NCBI GenBank assembly: GCA_009746045.1
Contig: RPFO01000002.1
Coordinates: 2,572,506 to 2,636,505, forward strand
Source: Mesostigma viride
Taxonomy: Eukaryota > Streptophyta > Mesostigmatophyceae > Mesostigmatales > Mesostigmataceae
Direction: 5' to 3'
DNA length: 64,000 bases
Shown: positions 1 to 11,700 of the stretch, in pieces
How the letters are laid out: each line of letters opens with the position of its first letter
How positions within the stretch are numbered: the stretch's first letter is position 1
Program-made: the position numbers and the translations under genes
Notes under the pieces: generated by a model
Told to the model about the DNA's origin: nothing
Databases searched by the model: none
What the model saw: the letters and a program-made list of their open reading frames with translations, nothing else

Positions 1-129
1 AAATCCGCGTGTCTCAGAGCGACAAGGAAATGGCCGAGGTTTTTGCCGCGCTCCAAGCTGAGGGATTCTAATTCTTTGGCGGATCCTTCATTCTGCTCAG
101 ATTCTTTTCTTGGTACCAAGTGGAGAAAT

Positions 130-867
130 ATGCGGGGGCTCATTTCCTTCGCGGTTGCCGCTGCTGGTGCTGCACGCGTTATATCTACCCAGAAGAGGAA
201 TGTCGGCGGGGCGGCCCTCGGCAACGGCACATCTGAAATCCATACCACAGCTCCTAGAAAGGTGAAAATTTACACGAAGACGGGCGATCGAGGATCTGCC
301 ATGCTTTTCAATGGCGAGCGTCGTCTTAAAGATGACATCGTTTTCGAGGCTCTGGGTGACACAGATGAGCTGAATAGCTTTACGGGAGTTGCCCGCGAAT
401 TATGCGAGGAGGCGGGCATTCCCCTCCTGTTACAACTGGAGGAAATCCAATCAAGGCTTCTTGATATTGGTTCGGCAATCGCAACGCCCTTGGACTCGTC
501 TTCGGCGTTCAAGATTGAGCGAACTCACTTTGACAGCAGCGCTGTCGAAAACGTGGAGCGGTGGATAGACGATATGGAAGATGAGCTTCCTCCTATTCGG
601 AACTTTATTCTCCCATCTGGCGGAAAAGCCAGCACTGCCTTGCATGTTTGCCGCACGGTTTGCAGGCGAGCTGAGCGCAAAGTATCTCCACTGTGCCGGG
701 AAAAACGCCTGGAATTTGCCGTCGGGCAGTACTTAAACCGGCTCAGCGACTACTTTTTCGTGGCGGCTCGTTATGCTGCGTTGAAAAGCGGCATGCCTGA
801 AACTATCTACAAAAAGGCCGCAGTCGGATGTGGTGAAAAAATTACAAATGGCAAAAGCTCGACATGA
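130..867 (+). CDS. MMAB: ATP:cob(I)alamin adenosyltransferase, PduO/MMAB type
   Basis: The product (245 aa from the ATG at 130) would transfer the adenosyl group of ATP to cob(I)alamin, giving adenosylcobalamin, the cofactor of mitochondrial methylmalonyl-CoA mutase. Seen: the family N-terminal motif KIYTKTGDRG (residues 46-55), GDTDELNSF (76-84), the RRAER motif near residue 180 and LNRLSDYFF near residue 203, which together cover the whole PduO-type domain. The first 45 residues (Ala, Arg, Ser, few acids) look like a mitochondrial targeting peptide, and the length is close to human MMAB (250 aa). The frame stays open upstream to the window edge, so an upstream exon or start cannot be excluded, but no earlier in-frame ATG is visible. 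No intron is seen. It is the only clear host gene in the window. Known family function; organelle targeting is inferred. Confidence 0.93.
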   Translation: MRGLISFAVAAAGAARVISTQKRNVGGAALGNGTSEIHTTAPRKVKIYTKTGDRGSAMLFNGERRLKDDIVFEALGDTDELNSFTGVARELCEEAGIPLLLQLEEIQSRLLDIGSAIATPLDSSSAFKIERTHFDSSAVENVERWIDDMEDELPPIRNFILPSGGKASTALHVCRTVCRRAERKVSPLCREKRLEFAVGQYLNRLSDYFFVAARYAALKSGMPETIYKKAAVGCGEKITNGKSST

Positions 868-1869
868 TTGACCTTTTGAATGTTGGTCTGCGAGATGGTC
901 CGCGTTTCTAGTTCACACATCGCGCCTTCTGGTCACAGATTAGGCGCGGGGCATTGCCCAGAAATGCTGCTGGTTTCAAAATGCGCGATGAGACAGTATT
1001 TCAATTCAGTCATGCGTGGGTTTGGCTGAGTAACTGTTGCGCTTGGGCATACATGACGCCAATAGAGCATTGCGCACATAAGAAGCACTATGCCTAGTTT
1101 TTACACATGGCTTCAAGGTTGTTGCTTTCAGCAATCAGGATGGCTGCTTTGATGTTCAAATGTCCCAACCATGTCTCGAAGTAGTGGGATCGTGCCAATG
1201 ACAAGTATTAATCCTCCTTGGGCAATGAATTGAGAATGCTATGCAAATTGAAAGTGATCGCCTGATGGCGATTCTGGGACCCGGTGCTTTATGGCTGCAA
1301 AAGATGCAGCTACTCCAGATCCCCAAAGGCCCTAAGTAAGTAAGTAAGTAAGTACTTGCGTGTCATGCGCAAAGGCATGCCACGGAGTACTATGCTAATC
1401 TCATTAGAAAAATAATTACACAAAAGTTTAAACAAATATCGTCTGCATCATCCCCCAACCGTTAAGCACTACCAAAGGCCCTACTATCCCATGTTGTAGG
1501 CTGACTTAATAAATTAACACGTAACAGCGTTACGCGAGCATAAGTCCTCAGTACAGTCGAGTGGGATGGGATGGATGGAGCTAATTATCTAAGACCTAGT
1601 TACAGGGTTGTGGGCACCACGGCCCGAATTACTGTGAATGCCATTAATTTGTTAAACTCGTGCTCCCGTTGGGGAGTCACGGAGCATTAACCCCGATGTG
1701 AATGCCATACTCGGTCACACGCGGAGCCCCCACTGGATTGGAGGTGGTCTCAGTCTCCTTCATTACCACCTGCCACCTATCCTTGCGAACCATCTGCCTC
1801 CAGATTACAGACATGCCAGGGGGCTGCCCTGGCGTGAGCCCATTGCGACGTGGGTAACACAGATCCATG
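868..1869. other. Intergenic region, no gene seen
   Basis: About 1 kb after the adenosyltransferase gene without a recognisable coding region. It contains a short AAGT tetranucleotide run at about 1333-1355. No RNA gene or transposon end is evident. Confidence 0.5.
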
Positions 1870-3183
1870 CCTAGTCTAATGACGAAGCCACGAGCCACGA
1901 GCCATGAGCGGACATGGCTGACGGCGGAGCTCAGAACTTTTGCGTCTGAGCCCTAAACGCAGTCAGATCACTTGCAACCGATGCGTCTTTTCTAGGCGCA
2001 TCTGCTACTACCATCGGTTACAGCTGTAACGCAGTATTGTGACCAGCCTGCAGCTATTACGCAAAGCACCACGGCGTCTTTCTAAGACGCACACATTGAT
2101 ATATGACGAGCAAACGCTCATCTACGCAACGCAGCCTGGCGGATGCGTTAAGCAATGAAAATCCGTCTGCAGCTCCGGCCGCAGCTTCGCCCTCAGGTCC
2201 GGAAGGCAGCGGTGACACTAGTCGCGCACTGGTGATCGCCCAGCCCACTGGGCTTGCCTCGCCATCTGCATCGCCTGAGCCTAAGCGCAGTCGCCCTGCC
2301 GAGCCGCACTGGGACGAGATCGCCTTTGACATCAACGCACCTGGCTACTGGACTCGCCGCCCAGGAGCCTTCATGGAAGACGTGTTTTTCGGCACGCACG
2401 CCTCGCTTCTAGCCCTGTGCTCGCACCTCATTTCCCACAACCGCGGCCGCTGGCCAGGTGGCCAGCCTGCCGACCCCGCCGAGGATCTCCCGAGAGTTCT
2501 CCGCATGAATCGCCCCAAGCTCCAACGCTTCGCCCTCTGCTCCCTCCTCGGGCGCTCCGACGCCGAGATCTGGGCTTCCCCACCGCCCCCCCTCACCAAG
2601 TTCGCCACCGAAGCCATCATCCGCACCCTCCTTATAAGGAAGCTTTCGAGCAGCACGTGACCCCCCTTGCCATAGATGTGGCGGCAATGGGAGGCACGCT
2701 GGCTGCTGAGCTCCCTCACATTTCCACCACCGTCACCTCCACCTCCACCCTCCTCGCCTCCACCTCCACTGCCACTTCCACCTCCACCGCCGCCCTCAAG
2801 GCCCAGCTTCTCGACATCGACCAGCGCCTCAAGGACACCGCCATCGCCATCGAGTGCATGCAGAACACCGCCGGCATCACCGCCCAGGCGGTGAGGGACA
2901 TCGCCACCAAGCCAGCCCCCGCTGGCCCAGGCGACGACGCCCCTCCCACCCAGACCTGGGCGGACCTGCTCAAGAACCACGCCACCTCCACCACCTCCAC
3001 CATCGCGGCACAGCTTAAGCAACAAGCCCTCGACCTCCGCGAGGAGGCCGACCGCACCCAGCAAAGCCAAAATGTCATCGTCAAGCACTTCGACCAGCCG
3101 GCAGGTGAGGACTCGACGACTCTTCTTACAGCATTTAAGCGCGACATTCTTGCCCCCATGCACCTTACTGGTGAGCTGCGCAC
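1870..3183 (+). mobile_element. ORF1-only LINE, copy A, cut off by hAT
   Basis: This is the 5' part of a non-LTR element related to copies at 44388-46990 and 53500-56722. Upstream of ORF1 it shares with copy B the phrase 'tgacggcggagctca' and a stem-loop (gcgtctttctaagacgc, 2074-2090) followed by a 'tgatata'-like sequence. ORF1 starts about 12 bases later. The element stops where the hAT terminal inverted repeat begins at 3184, inside ORF1. Related copies carry only ORF1 and a 3' UTR. Confidence 0.7.
2103..3183 (+). pseudogene. LINE ORF1 protein (L1 ORF1p-like), frameshifted and truncated
   Basis: The ATG at 2103 opens a Ser/Ala/Pro-rich N-terminal region in one frame (to about 2640). The reading then continues in another frame to 3183, so there is a frameshift near 2600-2640. 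The second part has a helical, coiled-coil-like stretch (residues such as LLDIDQRLKDTAIAIECMQ, about 2806-2862) and the start of an RNA-recognition-like region (NVIVKHFD, near 3070). Copy B at 53972-54744 matches it closely, with the same TQTWAD and DLREEA phrases. ORF1 proteins bind the element RNA. This copy is cut by the hAT end at 3184, so the C-terminal domain is missing. Confidence 0.75.
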
Positions 3184-3578
3184 CAGGTTGGCAAATACGT
3201 GCGTATTGTCAAAATAAATACGGCAATACGCGTTTTTTTGGCCCCGACGTACTATACGCGTATTTTGTCAGGAATACGGGATTTGGACTTGGAAATTTTC
3301 GAGGTTCGAGCTGGGGCAGCGCCAGGCCAACCGGACCGTGGCGCGGCGCCTACCTTTACCAAGATTTTCTACTATGAACTAGGCTTTTCGCAAGTCCAGT
3401 AATGACTTGGCAGTTGGCAAGCTAGCTGAAGCCTGAAATTACACGGAGTGAGTGCCAGCACGATGAAAATGCCAGCTGTGCTAGGAACGTGGTACTTGTA
3501 ACACAGCCTGTATCATAAATATTGCATGGCGGTGTGCCGTTGGATTTTGTCGTCAAGGGCAATCGCGTTTTTGCAGCC

Positions 3579-3756
3579 ATGCCAGAAAAAGGGCCAGAGC
3601 ATAATCTTGTAACGAAAAGAACTGTCTTAGTGAAGGATGCTCTGGGGGAAACGGTTTCGAAGCTGAAGTTTAGCTGCTCATTTTGCGGCCACAATTTTAC
3701 CAGTGGCGATGGCAAGCAGATTAGTGCGACCCGGATGCACGCACATTTTGCGGGCA
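3579..3756 (+). pseudogene. hAT transposase N-terminus with BED-type zinc finger, left part
   Basis: The frame carries a BED-like finger, CSFCG...HAHFAG, with two cysteines three residues apart and a His-x-His pair, ending in the AHFAG phrase common in hAT BED fingers. BED fingers bind the transposon ends. The frame is open upstream to 3522, but 3579 is the first ATG. It breaks at 3757 where Element 1 inserts. Joined to 12663 after removal of Element 1 and one GCA copy, the frame continues as AGIAGQGIDACPDA, as expected for this family. Confidence 0.8.
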
Positions 3757-3788
3757 CCCTACCAGCCATTTAGAATGTACTCCAGCAC
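3757..3788. repeat. Element 1 left terminal inverted repeat
   Basis: 32 bp starting CCCTACCAGCC, matching the complement of 12631-12662 with one mismatch. The GTACT pentamer begins 20 bases from the end, the same offset as in the Element 2 terminal repeat. Confidence 0.85.
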
Positions 3789-3829
3789 GCAAAATGTACT
3801 TCGTACCGAAGTTTGTCTTTTTATGCTGA

Positions 3830-4640
3830 AAATTGTCATGCATGATGTTTGCAACCAAAATAGACCTCGTACAAAGTTTGGTATCGATCGGACGTCATCT
3901 TGGTGACATTTGCTAGCAATAAAGGTACATTTTTGTCATTTTAAATTAAATTAAATAGTAATAAATAGGAAACAGTACTAAATCACGTCAAACCATCATG
4001 GATATTTGCAAGCAACCTAATTACCACTAGAATAGACCATGCACAAAGTTTGGGGTCAATCTGAACTCAAAATAGTGACGTTTGCTAGCATAAATACTGC
4101 ATTTTTTGCCATTTTCAAGCATTTTGCTCAGTGTAAGCTACTAAACAAAATCAAACTACGTCATAAAGCTATGAAATGTTGAAAGCAACCTAAACACCAC
4201 TAGATTAGACCATGGGCCAAGTTTGGGCTCTGTTTGATGTCAAAATAGTGACGTTTGCTAGCATAAATGGTGCATTTTTTGCCATTTTCAAGCATTTTGC
4301 TCAGTGTAAGCTACTAAACAATATCAAACTATGTCAGAAAGCTATGAAATGTTGGAAGCAACCTAAACACCACTAGATTAGACCATGGGCCAAGTTTGGG
4401 CCCCGTTTGATCTCAAAATAGTGACGTTCGCTAGCATAAATGGTGCAATTTTTGCCTTTTTCAAGCATTTTGGTAAGTATAGTTGCCTCAAACTAAGTCA
4501 GAAAACTGTGAATTGTTGTAAATAACCTGTTTGCCACTACATTAGACCATCCTCAACTTGTAAGGTCAGGCATAGGTAAAGGTAGTGACACTTGCTAGCA
4601 CTATATATGAGCATATTATGCCTCTTTTCGCATATACACA
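3830..4640. repeat. Tandem array of ~180-bp monomers in Element 1
   Basis: About four to five diverged monomers share phrases such as 'agtgacgtttgctagcataa', 'ttttgccattttcaagc' and 'aacctaaacaccactagatt', with a spacing of about 178-180 bp. Related monomers occur in reverse orientation in Element 2 (19640-20200). No gene is seen from 3789 to 5031. Confidence 0.8.
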
Positions 4641-5031
4641 TAAAAAATAACAAGACAATATTAAATCATGGCCTTAATACAAGGTGTGCAAATGCAAATC
4701 ACACCAGATCGGATGACCAATGATGGGTGGCTGCATGCCAACACATCTACCAGGCTGCAGGGTGAGAGGCCACATCGCTACAAGACAGGAATCCTCGCAA
4801 TTGCACACCGCTAGTACACTGCATACCCCAAGAGGATTTGGCTACAAGCCATAAAAGTTTGGCCATGCTAACACATTCTTCATCCAAGCAAACTGCAGCC
4901 TCTCCAAACTCAACTCATTGATTTAAATGCAACTAGGCCAGGCGTGCATGCTCTACTTGCCGATAACCATGAGTAAACTTGTGTACCACTTCATTCCATG
5001 CGCCGGTAGATGGCACCGTCTCATCTACCAG

Positions 5032-8000
5032 TCATCCCCGGCTCCCATTCCGCATCCTCCTCTCCCTCTCCCTCTCCCTCTTCCTCCTCCTCCTCCCCTC
5101 CCCCTCCCATTCTCCCTCCCCCTCTCCCTCCCCCTCTCCCTCCTCCTCCCCCTCCTCCTCCCCCTCTTCCTCCCCCTCTTCCTCTCCCTCTTCCTCCTCC
5201 TCCCCGCCTTCACTGTCACTGTGCACAGCAGGGACGGCATCGTCCATGTGGGTGCCATCACCTGCATTCACGGTGCCACCCTCCTGTGGAAAGAAGCGAG
5301 CGCGGCCAAATGCCTCGACTGGGTGTGGGCAGCCGCACACAAACTGAGTCACCTCCTCCAGGGCATGATAGTCCTCATACTGCCCATCAGCCCACATCGC
5401 CTTGATGAGCAGGTGACCTCCCCTTTCCTGAACCTTAGTGACCCAGCCATGGAAGCGCTCCCTCTTCCTCGCTGTCCCCGGAAACAGGGCACACAGGCGC
5501 ATCCCGATAAGCGCACGTGCTCCATGCTCGGCAAAGTAGGCATTGCAGTCATCCTTTGCTGCTGCCCTGGCGGCGGTGGCAGTCTTGTAATGCTCAAAGT
5601 CAATCTGCGGGTGCTCTTTCAACGCCGCCACCGTGGCAGCTGACAGTTTGCCGGTACTGATCAGCTCAGGCTGGTGCACCTCTGCCGTACCGCCCACTGT
5701 CCAGTGCTGCAGGTGTACATCAGAAATGGGGACCGTCATCCCTGCGCTGCCGCCACCTAATGTCACTCTAGAAAACTGGCCCGTCCACGTCGGTGCGTAG
5801 TAAGGAGAGGCGACAATGCTGTCACGCTCCGTGCGATCGCCTTCCAGATCAAGGACCTTCACCAGCATGTGTGGTGCCCACGGCATTCCCTGCCCGCAGG
5901 TGACGGCTGGCCGCTTAACAACGAGTAGGTCGCCGCGTCGTATGAGGCTTCCATTCACCTTGAAGGTGTGCCTGCCAGAAATCAGTGTGCGCAAAGCGGG
6001 CGTTGCCGTTGATGTGCTCCCTCGCGCAGCGGGCGCACATGCGCGGTTGATCTGCGCTTGAATCTCGCGGGCAGGGCAAGCGACGTGCGAGATGACTTGG
6101 TTTACGGGCAGCCTCAGTGCCCGTGTTGCCCGCGCAACCGACTGGTCGCCTGCAGATCGCAGCGGCAAGGGTACCGCCTTGTTCGCTTGCAGTTCACGCT
6201 GCTCTTTGAGCTTTTGCTCCATGATGTCGAACAGATTCTCGTTGTTGGCACGCACATCCTCCACGGACTTTGGCACCTGCTCAAACCATCTGTCCAGCAA
6301 CTGCTGCTTCTCAGCGGAGACGATGTCGGGAAAGAGGCCGTGAAGGCTAGCGCAGGTACGTCTCCTGGCACCGCCCTCGTCCCATTCAAAAAGCGGTGCT
6401 AGACCGGGACTTCCCTTGGGGGCCTTGCCACGCTCCATGAGGAGGCACCCATAGACAGGATCTCCCTGCGGGGTGTACCCAATGGGCGTGACCCCGTCAC
6501 AAGCCTCGCCGTTAGGCCCTGTGGGCTGCCACTTGTTCACCGGTGCATTTACCAACGTTTCTGATGCGGCTAGGCGCCAGCGGACATACACGTTCATATC
6601 CGGCCCTAGAAACACTTCGAGATCGAACACCTTCGAAGAGCGGTGCCTCTCCCTCTCGGCTTCGGTTGCTGGCTCATCATCCAAGTTGGCGGTGGCGCCC
6701 GCGCCCGCGCCTACGCCCGCGCCTTGGGTGGCGCCCGCGCCCGCACCCGCGCCTTCTCCCCCGCCCCCGCCCCCGCCTGCACCTGCGCCCGCGCCATGGG
6801 TGTCGCCCGCGGCTGGCTTCTTCGGAAATGCGTCCATCGATTTCACCCACCGGCCAAAGTCGCGGTGGATGCACCCATTCAGCCACGTTGTGACATCCAG
6901 TGCGGCGTCCACAATCTGCAAGCAATAGAACAGTCATGCAATAGGAATAATGCAATATGAATAATCATTAGTATCAACGATGCGTTCATGCAGACGTGAA
7001 CATGTGAAAAACAACAAGCATGCAACAACGACTCCAGCACACTTAGTAAATACTGCTCATAATATCTGTAGCACATGCAACATGGTTAAAACACACATGG
7101 ATGACCTATATGGCTGCACATGAAGTGTGCACATAGAGAAGACTAGAAATCCAGCATGATATCAAGAGCCATCCACACTAATATAAGTCTTACCGCAGCT
7201 TGGGGCTTCTTCGGGTTGAGTTGGCGCATCGAGTTTGTCGGGCCCTGCTCGTAGTAATGCTCAAATGCGATGCCAAGGCCCGCCAGCACATCATCAAATG
7301 TGATTAGTTTCACAGGTGGCCTGTCCGTCACCTTGTTCTTTAAGCCATTCATCCACCTGACGAACCAACCGAACCGTTGATCACAATCAATATGAGTGTG
7401 ACCAACGGGTAGCCTGCAGAAGCGGACACGGTCAAACAGTCCTCTCATGATGAGGACGGCGGCGAACCCCAGAACCTCGCGGTTCATGTTGTCGCCGCCA
7501 CCGTCCACCTGCATGACCAAAATTCTGGGCAGCCCGTAAGCCCTTATCTCAGGGTCCGTGGCACTGTTCCACGACTGTTGCTCGCAGATTTCAATGATGT
7601 GACGAACAAGGATGGTGACAGTTATCCTGCCCGAATTACCAGCCACAGCCTTGTTGATCACCCATGGTGCGACCACCCAGAAAAAAGTCCTCAACCCGTG
7701 TGCAATCGTACAAATCAGGGTGTAAGGTACGGTCAGGTCTCGCTTGGAAAGAAAGTCCTTAGGCGCCTCAGCCGCCGCAGGAATGTGAGTCCTCATGTGA
7801 GCGATAGCGTCCATGGACATGGAATGATAGTGACCGTTCTTACCATTAAAGCGCCTGACAAGAAACCCCTTCCTCTCTACATGAAAAAGCTCTTCGTGGT
7901 TGGCGAGTTCCTCCTTCCAATACTCCCATCGTTTAGTGTCAGTGTGACGGGCAGCATTGATGTTGTTGTTGATGTTGCTGCAAATGTTGCACACGCCCAT

Positions 8001-8855
8001 GATCTTCGTGCGAAACTTCTCCACGCGGACATAACTGGTTGCAACAACCTCCTCAAAGATGATCCGGAACAGAGTGAGAGACACGAAGGGAAAGTTGGCT
8101 TCCTTCTCGTTCTCCTTCACATAAGTGGCGAAAAGAGTCTGCTTGCATGGCTCCTCAATGAACGTAGTTCCGTTTGTCGGGTCATTCTGCACCGCGGGCT
8201 CCAACCACCGCCGAATCCACTCCTCCGCAAGCGCCCGTGCTTCCAGCCCCCTCTCCTTGCAGCCCCCGCGAGACTGCTTCTTGCCATGGTGGCCGCTTAC
8301 ATCTATGACGTGCTGTCCCTCGGCTCGCGCTTGGCGCTCATCAGCCACCTCGTGGACCGACGAGTGCCAAACGTGGTTGCTAATTTTCAGGCAGTGCCTG
8401 AATGCCGCCTCGCAAACCTGAAAGTGAAAAGGGGTCACAGACCCTGTGTTCTTATCCTTGACTCCCCCGTCGAGAACGAACCGGAAACCAGCGTCATGAA
8501 CGAACTTGTGACGAGTAGATGACGACATGGTCGTTATGGCGTCGTACCCCCCCTGGTGCAGCTGCTGCTTTATCGCCGCCTTCCTGTCCTCTTGCTTCCG
8601 CCCGGGCGCAAACCAGGCGCTCCGCAATGCCTGGAGATGTGATGTTTTAATGGGCTTCATGCACTCGTGGCCGCACTTACAGTCGACCGTCTCGTCGGTC
8701 ACTAGGCTGCCGGCATGGGTGCTGCCGCTTAGCATTTCAGCTGCGGACTTGCGCTTCCCATGGTGTCCCATCAGCATGATAGCGAAAGCCAGGAAGCAGA
8801 GAGCCACGATTATGTCCCAGCAAAGCCATAGCACACCTTCCGTTTCGACCGCCAT
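5032..8855 (-). CDS. DUF7869-like transposase, two exons, N-terminal membrane helix
   Basis: I read a 1,181-aa protein from the ATG at 8855. Exon 1 is 8855-7194, the intron 7193-6916 (GTAAGA donor, TTGCAG acceptor, phase 0), exon 2 6915-5032. From the N-terminus: a hydrophobic helix (about residues 8-30), a CxCx3C cluster (59, 61, 65), a Cys-x2-Cys region, then QVDGGGDNMNRE (about 449-460) and GHTHIDCDQRFG (about 485-496). The last two are the hallmarks of DUF7869-type proteins, which I take to be an RNase H-like DDE transposase/nuclease fold. Exon 2 has a Gly/Ala linker, a Tudor/Agenet-like stretch (FPG...DGQYEDYHALEEV, about 1020-1080), a long Glu/Gly tail and a basic end. The gene is divergent from the plus-strand gene across the palindrome. 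No frameshift is seen. The family link is recognised by motif; the catalytic role is inferred. Confidence 0.78.
6916..7193 (-). other. Intron of the transposase-like gene
   Basis: 278 nt on the minus strand, GTAAGA at the 5' end and TTGCAG at the 3' end. Both flanking frames are joined in phase 0: exon 1 ends ...PKKPQAA and exon 2 begins IVDAALD. Stops in the intron make read-through impossible. Confidence 0.75.
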
Positions 8856-8958
8856 GTCGGCCACTAGTCCGGATAGCTCAACGTACACCTGACCTTGACA
8901 CTAATCGCACAAACAGCCACAATTTTGCAAGCAAGAAGACATGGCTACCTCGGCATTT

Positions 8959-9285
8959 CATGAAATGTACTTCGTGAAATGCATTTCGTGAAATGTACTA
9001 AGGAACGTGATTGGCCGGCGTTCGCTCGCCAAATCTCGCAAAATGTACTAAGGCACGTGATTGGTCCCGCAAAATGTACTAAGGAACGTGATTGGCCGGC
9101 GAAGATTCTGTTTGCAACAATTAAAATTCCCTACAGAATCTTCGCCGGCCAATCACGTTCCTTAGTACATTTTGCGGGACCAATCACGTGCCTTAGTACA
9201 TTTTGCGAGATTTGGCGAGCGAACGCCGGCCAATCACGTTCCTTAGTACATTTCACGAAATGCATTTCACGAAGTACATTTCATG
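8959..9285. promoter_or_regulatory. Perfect 152-bp-arm palindrome between divergent genes
   Basis: Arms 8959-9110 and 9134-9285 are exact reverse complements around a 23-nt spacer. Each arm has three copies of a unit AAATGTACTAAGG(A/C)ACGTGATTGG or close variants, so CCAAT boxes and CACGT(T/G) sites face both genes. It begins 104 bp upstream of the minus-strand ATG and ends 77 bp upstream of the plus-strand ATG, so it very probably is the shared bidirectional promoter. The AATGTACT core also occurs in the terminal repeats. Confidence 0.8.
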
Positions 9286-9361
9286 GAAGCTGCGCAGAAG
9301 ACAGCCTGGAGGCAGAGGGAAAGTTCCTGTTCATCGTGAGTCGGGGTTAGCAATCACGGCG

Positions 9362-11700
9362 ATGTCGTCTGCCATGGCGGAGGAAGTCGGTAATGGCTGC
9401 CCTGCCGCGGTAGAGAACCTGGAGGAAGTAAAGATCGAAGAAAAAGCTAAGGAAACTAGCGCTGTGGAAGGGGGGGTGTTGGGCGACAACTCCAGACTTC
9501 GAAAGAGTTTTGTTCCGTGCCGGGGGGCTGTCGCTGGGTTGGAGCGCATGGCGCAGGATGCTAGGTCAGCCTCGGGGAGTGGCCTTATTAGCTCGGCCCC
9601 CGTGTTCAGCAAATGCCTAGTAAAGTATGGTGGCCACTTAGGGGTGCGTAGAATGGCTATGAATGCGGTGGCATCGAAGATGACGGCAAACAAAGGTGCC
9701 GTCATCAACGTCATTGACGTCGGTGGGGGGACGCCTGCAGGCGTGAGGCGACAGAATGGTGAGAATCAGCTGTACTTGCTGGATGCCACTATGCTGACAG
9801 AGTATACCAGCTTCTCCGAGGCGATTCATCTCGACGTGCGCAAGGGGCAGGTAACCGGAAAGCCGGGATATCCCGACATCTTCGTCGCCTGCGAAACTGG
9901 GAACGACACATTCGCAATCGGAGACTTGGTCACGTTTGATGGCCAGGCAGCTGTCGCTGACATGGCTTCTGCAATGGAGCTTGACGTGGCGACATTCTCC
10001 TCGGCCCTAATCGCTGGCCTGGTCCGTACGGGGGGTAAGAATGATAGAGAGGAGCAGTGGTTCTGCCTGGTAATGCCCCTTTTGAGCGATTCGCAGGGGT
10101 TTTACTCGCTGCCGTCCACATCACCGGGGAAGCAGTTTCCGGCAATGTGGTGTAAGCCGCGGTTGCTGGCAGTGGATCTGGGCGCCCATGGGGCAATTCG
10201 AGAAACTTCTCTGGTGGCCCAAGCTGTGGAAGCCGCCGCGGGAATATTCTATGACCCAAACTCTGCCATCAATGCATTAAAAACTACCTGCACGCAAGAG
10301 AAAGGCTGGAGTGTAAGTCTTGCACGAATGCTTTCCTCTTTGATATAAGTGCCTTTTCCGTGGATAGATTGGGCTCTTTTTATAATAAATAAATAAACAC
10401 ATGGTAAAATGTCCTTGGGTTGTTTTGTCCTGTATGCACCTCCTTGCCCAACATCCAGGCTGTCGGCTACAAGGTGCCAGCGTCTACACCCCCTGCCACA
10501 CTCCCAGCGCCGCCGCCAAGCACACCACTTCCTGCCTCACTCCCCTCGGTGCCCCTGCTATGTGCACCCCCTGCCGTATCTTCAAGGGCAGCTGAAGGGA
10601 CTCAGGACGACGACATGACACCGCACAACAGCAGCGGGGATGGCGGTGACAACAGGTCAGACAAGTCTTACGGCTCGCCACCCGAGAAGAAGGGGAGGGT
10701 CAAGCAGGAGCATGCACCAGTGAAGCGCGAGAAGCATGTTCGCACTTGCACCAATGCATCTAAGCATGCCATTCCACCTGTGGTTGCTGATGCTGCCATT
10801 CCCATGGTGACTGCTGGTGATGCCGACTTATCCGACTTGCGCTCGTCTCTGGATGAGGTCAAGAAGGAGTATGATGGCTTGAGGGAGGCAATGGCCGAGG
10901 CTCAAACCGATATCAAAAGCATCCTCGGGGGCGGTCGCACCAAGCCAAAGCGGGGGAGCCAGGCTGTCGAGTCGCTGCCCGCTCTGGCCAAGAAGCTTGG
11001 CTTAGCTGAGGGGAGGCTGGCCAGGGTGGAGCAGGAGCACGCAGCTATAAATGCAAAGCTGGCCACACTTCAAGGCACAGCTGCAGCACCAGCAACGGTG
11101 GGGAGCAGGAAGAAAAAGGGGCAGGAGGTTGTTGCTGCGCAGCAGTCACCACCAAAAGTTGAGGCGCCCGCTACCCCTGACATGCGAAAGGAGGTCAAGG
11201 AGCTGCGGGAGCGGGTGGAGCGACTGGAGCGCGAGTACCGTACTCCGTTGGTGGTCCCTGGTACTCCAGCCAGTGACTCCAGTCACGGGCTGGAGCAGCA
11301 AGGGCATCATTATTCAACACGGTCGAGTCCCCAGAGGGTGCTGCACTATGATGCAGCCATGGCTCAGCCCAGGGCTGTGACATATGTGGACGATCAGCGG
11401 GTGGTGTACACTGCTGCAGGAGGCGGATACCACAGGCAGGCAGCTCCCGTGACACTTCGCACGGCATTGGACCCTGAGGTTGAATACCACCGGCATGCAC
11501 CTCCAGTGACAAGCCGCTCGACATACAGTAACAGTGGGCAGGGCACTGCTTTCGTGCTAACCCCACCGGCAGGTCACCAGCAGTACTTCGACTCTGAATC
11601 AATCACGATGGTGCCTGTCACATCTCTCGCGCAGAACGTGGTGCACTTGCAGCCCGCTTATCCAGCAGTGGAGTATTCCATGAAGAAGCAACGGCGCTAG
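9362..11700 (+). CDS. Element 1 second gene: 730-aa protein with coiled coils, unknown function
   Basis: Exon 1 is 9362-10312, the intron 10313-10458 (GTAAGT donor, CATCCAG acceptor, phase 0), exon 2 10459-11700. The start is the first ATG after the palindrome. The N-terminal half (about residues 1-317) is a compact, mixed region I do not recognise (phrases GHLGVRRMAMNAVASKM and WCKPRLLAVDLGAHGA). The C-terminal half has a Pro-rich linker, a basic patch, two charged heptad-like stretches (EVKELRERVERLEREY among them) and a Tyr/His/Gln/Pro-rich tail ending in KKQRR. Element 2 carries a decayed relative of this C-terminal half at 20412-21029. Its position opposite the transposase suggests an accessory DNA-binding or regulatory protein, by analogy with two-gene CACTA and Mutator elements; this is inference. 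Confidence 0.7.
10313..10458 (+). other. Intron of the Element 1 plus-strand gene
   Basis: 146 nt with GTAAGT donor and CATCCAG acceptor. It joins ...KGWS to AVGYKVPA in phase 0, and in-frame stops lie inside. Confidence 0.7.

Noticed and set aside
43-129. An earlier start of the adenosyltransferase at a TTG codon at 43
   Set aside because: Nuclear genes start at ATG. The ATG at 130 leaves a typical targeting peptide before the domain.
5040-5215. A CCTCT/CCTCC microsatellite as an independent repeat
   Set aside because: On the minus strand it encodes the Glu/Gly-rich tail of the transposase-like protein in frame, so it is part of that gene.
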